64,000 nucleotides of DNA, taken from the NCBI RefSeq assembly GCF_004347735.1, contig NZ_SLTI01000058.1, forward strand, positions 79,360-143,359. Reading direction: 5' to 3'. Of the stretch, positions 61,604-64,000 are shown one piece after another (within the stretch, counting starts at the first letter, position 1; every line of letters begins with the position of its first letter). This DNA is from Sulfuricurvum sp. IAE1 (GTDB lineage: Bacteria; Campylobacterota; Campylobacteria; Campylobacterales; Sulfurimonadaceae). The position numbers and the translations under genes were made by a program. Under the pieces are notes generated by a model. That model saw only the letters and a list, made by a program, of their open reading frames with translations, searched no databases and had not been told where the DNA came from.

Positions 61604-62305
61604 ATGCAGCCCAACGTCATCTATTTAAGCGACGCGTCGTTCGATCCCGAAACCGGCTGTGCCGGCATCGGCATCAAAAACCTCTCCAGCGGCCAAACCC
61701 ATTCCCTCTCCCTTTGTGCGGAGGGGGTCAACGAGGCCGAAGAGATGGCCCTCATCTGCGCGATCGAGCATGCGCTATTGCACGATCACCGCAACAGTGT
61801 CTTTGTCTATGACAACATCAACATCGATACCGAAGCGCTCAAAGGATTTTATGCGCCGATGTTCGAGAAGCTGCAGTTCATGTGGTTCAAGCGCGAATAC
61901 CTGGGAACGGTGGACCGTCTGGCATCGCAGGCCCGACCTAAAAAAGAGAAGTTGCCCCATCTTGCACTGCTTGAAACTCATCTTGGCTCCTTGAGCGAGC
62001 CGATGCTGGTTACGATGTTCATGCCCCTCACCCGGGGCGAAACCTACGGGTTTCTCTGCTCCATCAGCCAGGCGGCCCCTTTTTACAAAGAGCTGCCCAA
62101 AGGGATGAACAACGCCAACAAGCTGGTCCTTTCGCTGCTCAGACAATTGGGGCCAAAGGCGCTGAGAGAAAAACTCAATGAGCGCTTCAGAAACGCTAAT
62201 GCGCTTAAACGTGTTGCACTGGAGAACTTTCTGAGACAAGTTCTGTTCGATGAGAGCTGGATAGAGGATGCAAGAAACGAATGCCGCGCGCTGGTGTGCG
62301 CGTAG
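61604..62305 (+). CDS. RNase H-fold protein
   Basis: 233 residues. The first 110 show the RNase H order of acidic residues: Asp in IYLSDASFDPETGCAGIGI, Glu in NEAEEMALICAIEHAL, Asp in SVFVYDNINID and a final Asp in TVDRLASQA. All four catalytic acids of type 1 RNase H are therefore present. A helical domain of about 120 residues follows (MNNANKLVLSLLRQLGPKALREKLNERF). It may cut RNA in RNA-DNA hybrids during element replication, or act in defence. AAGGAGG is eight bases before the ATG. A 23-codon frame (61557-61628) overlaps its start. Confidence 0.75.
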   Translation: MQPNVIYLSDASFDPETGCAGIGIKNLSSGQTHSLSLCAEGVNEAEEMALICAIEHALLHDHRNSVFVYDNINIDTEALKGFYAPMFEKLQFMWFKREYLGTVDRLASQARPKKEKLPHLALLETHLGSLSEPMLVTMFMPLTRGETYGFLCSISQAAPFYKELPKGMNNANKLVLSLLRQLGPKALREKLNERFRNANALKRVALENFLRQVLFDESWIEDARNECRALVCA

Positions 62306-62317
62306 AAGGAGAAAGAA

Positions 62318-62470
62318 ATGGAATTTAACAGTTATTTCAACCCCGCGGTCTTGCTGCTGGGAACCATGGTATGGATCGGTCTGTTCGGTCTGTACGGAAG
62401 CTATCTGGAAAAAAAAGAGCTCAAAGATCAAAGTTCTGGACAAGATGAGCAGGAGAGTCATAACAAATGA
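62318..62470 (+). CDS. Small single-pass membrane protein
   Basis: 50 residues: a short N-terminus, one membrane helix (AVLLLGTMVWIGLFGLYGSYL) and a charged tail. AAGGAGAAAG stands right before the ATG at 62318, and its stop overlaps the next ATG (ATGA), so it is a real coupled gene although very short. Function unknown. Confidence 0.65.
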   Translation: MEFNSYFNPAVLLLGTMVWIGLFGLYGSYLEKKELKDQSSGQDEQESHNK

Positions 62471-62700
62471 CGACCCTTTATCGAAACGTCAACGCCAAAG
62501 AGCGCCGATACACCATCGAGTGTATCCCCTCATTGTTCGGGGAGTGGATCGTGATCCGTACCTTTGGATCCTCTTCAAAACCTTCCCCAATGGGAGTTAT
62601 AAAAACCTATCACACAGATGAGAAAGAGGCACAGATGCAGCTGGAGATCCTGCTGCGCCTAAAAACAAACAAGGGGTATCGCCTCCTGAAGCAACAGTGA
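62467..62700 (+). CDS. Small WGR-domain-like protein
   Basis: 77 residues. The layout RRYTIECIPSLFGEWIVIRTFGSSSKPSPMGVIKTYHTDEKEAQMQLEILLRLKTNKGYRLL follows the WGR domain: strands, a W-I-V-I-R-T-F-G core in place of W-G-R-I-G, then the helix E-A-x2-x-L-x3-K-x2-K-G-Y. WGR domains bind nucleic acid ends in PARPs and occur alone on plasmids. Coupled to the membrane peptide gene upstream (four-base overlap). Confidence 0.7.
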   Translation: MTTLYRNVNAKERRYTIECIPSLFGEWIVIRTFGSSSKPSPMGVIKTYHTDEKEAQMQLEILLRLKTNKGYRLLKQQ

Positions 62701-62715
62701 TACAAAGGAAACAAC

Positions 62716-63132
62716 ATGTTTTTATTGAAAATCATCGCGGCACTGGCCGCACTTTTTGGACTTTATGTGCTGACGCAACGCTTTAACGATTTCACCGAAA
62801 GGGAGGCCAACTACCGCTTTTTTACCGGTGCAAGCTTCGGATGGTATGCCGCGTCCTACATCGCCATGTATGCGGGATACCGGATGATCCAGACCAACTG
62901 GCACGGCGATCCGATCAACGGGAGTATCGTGCTTGGAGTCGGAATCATCATCTATGCGGTTCAAATATACACGAACTTCAAACGGACCCGGTTTCTGGTG
63001 GCTTTGGCTGGGAGCCTAATGCAGACCCTGCTGTATGTTCCCCTCACCGTATTGGGGCTTATTGCGCTGTTTATAGCCATTGCCGCAGCGTCGCAGATTA
63101 AACCGGTCTTCAATCTCAACAGCAAAGATTAG
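62716..63132 (+). CDS. Polytopic membrane protein, unknown
   Basis: 138 residues with four or five membrane segments (IIAALAALFGLYVLTQRF; WYAASYIAMYAGYRMI; SIVLGVGIIIYAVQIYT; FLVALAGSLMQTLLYV; LGLIALFIAIAAA). AAAGGA is upstream. No family recognised. The following genes are also small and partly membranous, so this operon may encode an envelope-associated machine of the element. Confidence 0.75.
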   Translation: MFLLKIIAALAALFGLYVLTQRFNDFTEREANYRFFTGASFGWYAASYIAMYAGYRMIQTNWHGDPINGSIVLGVGIIIYAVQIYTNFKRTRFLVALAGSLMQTLLYVPLTVLGLIALFIAIAAASQIKPVFNLNSKD

Positions 63133-63142
63133 GAGATGAGCC

Positions 63143-63487
63143 ATGAATGAAAAGTTGCAGATGCAGAAACCATCCAAAGAGACGAATACACAAGGATTCC
63201 CCTATACTCATGAGCAATGGCGGTTCCTACTTCCCGAAGCGGCACTCAAAGAGCTGCACCAGGCATTCGGTGATAACAGTGAAACGACCTATCGCATCAA
63301 ACGCGCAATAGAGCTCTCCATCGAGCATCTGATGGAAGAGCTTGCCGATGATGCGGAGTGTGCGCGCATCATCGAGGAGAGGACACGAGACGGTGCTAAA
63401 TCCAAACCATTCGACTTTCAATCGTATGCCGAAAAACGGAATCGAACCTCCCAGCATAATGAAGGAGATGATCATGGAAACGTATGA
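63143..63487 (+). CDS. Hypothetical soluble protein
   Basis: 114 residues, charged. The middle (WRFLLPEAALKELHQAFGDNSETTYRIKRAIELSIEHLMEELADDAECARIIEERTRD) is helical. No motif recognised. AGGAGATGAG before the ATG; the end overlaps the next gene by 14 bases. Confidence 0.65.
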   Translation: MNEKLQMQKPSKETNTQGFPYTHEQWRFLLPEAALKELHQAFGDNSETTYRIKRAIELSIEHLMEELADDAECARIIEERTRDGAKSKPFDFQSYAEKRNRTSQHNEGDDHGNV

Positions 63488-63806
63488 GCTCTATCTTCAG
63501 ATCGGACTGTTTGGGCTGATGTACCTGATTGGGCTGTATCTGCTTACGGACCTCAAAAGAGCATATCCGGTTGTTATATATACGCTCGCCTATTTTTCCT
63601 GGAGTTACGCGGGGTATCTGATCAACGGGAAAAAAGGGGTCGTGATCGCCGCGGAGGCAGTAGTGATCCTGGCACTTTTTTATCTGCGCCATATTATGAA
63701 CAAGCGAGTCGACGCGGCGCTAAAACGAGCCGAGGAAAAAGAACGTGCAGATCAGGACACTCAGTCAGATAATGGAGACAAAAAGACCAAAAAGAAAATC
63801 GCCTGA
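63474..63806 (+). CDS. Small membrane protein with charged tail
   Basis: 110 residues from ATG 63474 (GAAGGAGATGATC upstream; the frame is open further 5' within the previous gene). Three membrane segments (LQIGLFGLMYLIGLYLL; YPVVIYTLAYFSWSYAGYLI; VVIAAEAVVILALFYLRHI) and a long Lys/Glu-rich cytoplasmic tail. Last gene of the accessory operon. Unknown function. Confidence 0.7.
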   Translation: METYELYLQIGLFGLMYLIGLYLLTDLKRAYPVVIYTLAYFSWSYAGYLINGKKGVVIAAEAVVILALFYLRHIMNKRVDAALKRAEEKERADQDTQSDNGDKKTKKKIA

Positions 63807-63830
63807 AAAACGACTGAATAATCTTTAGAG

Positions 63831-63854
63831 TGCGAAAAACAGTTGTTTTTCGTA
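63831..63854. terminator. Inverted repeat after the accessory operon
   Basis: TGCGAAAAAC-AGTT-GTTTTTCGTA, nine of ten positions paired. It may terminate the operon or be part of a resolution (res) site, as a serine recombinase gene begins about 110 bases later; a partial copy (ACGAAAAACACTGTC) is at about 63903. Confidence 0.5.
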
Positions 63855-63962
63855 CATTGTCTCCAAATCTTCCAAATCGCTCTGTCAAATAGCAATAAAA
63901 TACACGAAAAACACTGTCGGAATGATACAATATACGAATACTGAAATTTGAGGTTTTCCGAC

Positions 63963-64000
63963 ATGCTGATAGGATACATGCGCGTTTCGACTGACGGTGA
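63963..64000 (+). CDS. Serine recombinase/resolvase, N-terminal start only
   Basis: Starts at ATG 63963 and is cut by the window edge after 12 residues: MLIGYMRVSTDG. IGYxRVSTDx with the nucleophilic serine is the canonical start of Tn3-type resolvases and DNA invertases. With the integrase at 54.6 kb it marks the stretch as mobile. Confidence 0.75.
   Translation, partial: MLIGYMRVSTDG

Noticed and set aside
1..64000. tRNA, rRNA or riboswitch genes
   Set aside because: I looked for tRNA-like cloverleaf ends, rRNA conserved stretches and common riboswitch cores and saw none; short or diverged RNAs could still be missed.

Overview
The window reads as chromosomal DNA of a Gram-negative member of the Campylobacterota, probably a sulfur-oxidising Sulfurimonadaceae-type bacterium. 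The clues are LpxD, sigma-54, histidine kinases with the AHQWRQP H-box, PAS/receptor pairs resembling CetB/CetA, and a Campylobacterota-like set of nitrogen-fixation accessory genes. The genus is an inference. I see no rRNA, tRNA or CRISPR array.

Positions 1-7.4 kb hold the end of a diguanylate cyclase, an aspartate aminotransferase, small secreted or unknown proteins, a minus-strand run ilvB-ilvN-lpxD-lytic transglycosylase, and rpoN. Positions 7.4-13.6 kb are a nif accessory cluster on the minus strand: nifE, nifN, nifX, a NifX-associated protein, a flavodoxin, nifW, nifZ and a [2Fe-2S] ferredoxin, with rpoN next. nifE and nifN are separated by a plus-strand MdaB-like flavoprotein gene, and each carries its own sigma-54-type promoter. 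A host-attachment-family protein and a methyltransferase follow.

Positions 14.8-46.8 kb are one co-oriented sensory island. It has five chemoreceptors (three with CZB domains), two small PAS proteins each paired with a soluble receptor, a CheZ-like phosphatase, cheY, cheA, cheW, cheR, cheD, cheB, an output-less receiver protein, a POTRA-only protein, a propeller/solenoid protein, five histidine kinases or hybrid kinases, two receiver-(GGDEF)-EAL proteins and one OmpR/PhoB-type regulator. The main discovery is a promoter architecture found nine times, once before each transcription unit: two 8-bp direct repeats (TTGCMACA, 11-bp period), exactly nine bases, then a -10-like hexamer. This is the geometry of a PhoB-type activator site. 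One copy lies immediately before the island's own OmpR/PhoB-type regulator gene, so the island looks like a single autoregulated chemotaxis/c-di-GMP regulon.

Positions 46.8-52.1 kb are ordinary chromosome: an HD-GYP-type protein, a methyltransferase, UbiB kinase with a phasin-like partner, and an SDR/DUF2867 protein. From about 52.1 kb the sequence becomes visibly AT-rich and turns into a mobile element. It has a two-gene remnant, a DUF4143 ATPase, a tyrosine recombinase, an AlpA-like regulator, a DUF3987 helicase/primase-like ATPase, an iteron-like cluster of ten ACCGACA/TGTCGGT heptamers, a 29-bp palindromic operator, an orphan coiled-coil protein, an operon with RNase H-like, WGR-like and membrane proteins, and the start of a serine resolvase at the right edge. 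The element's right end lies outside the window.
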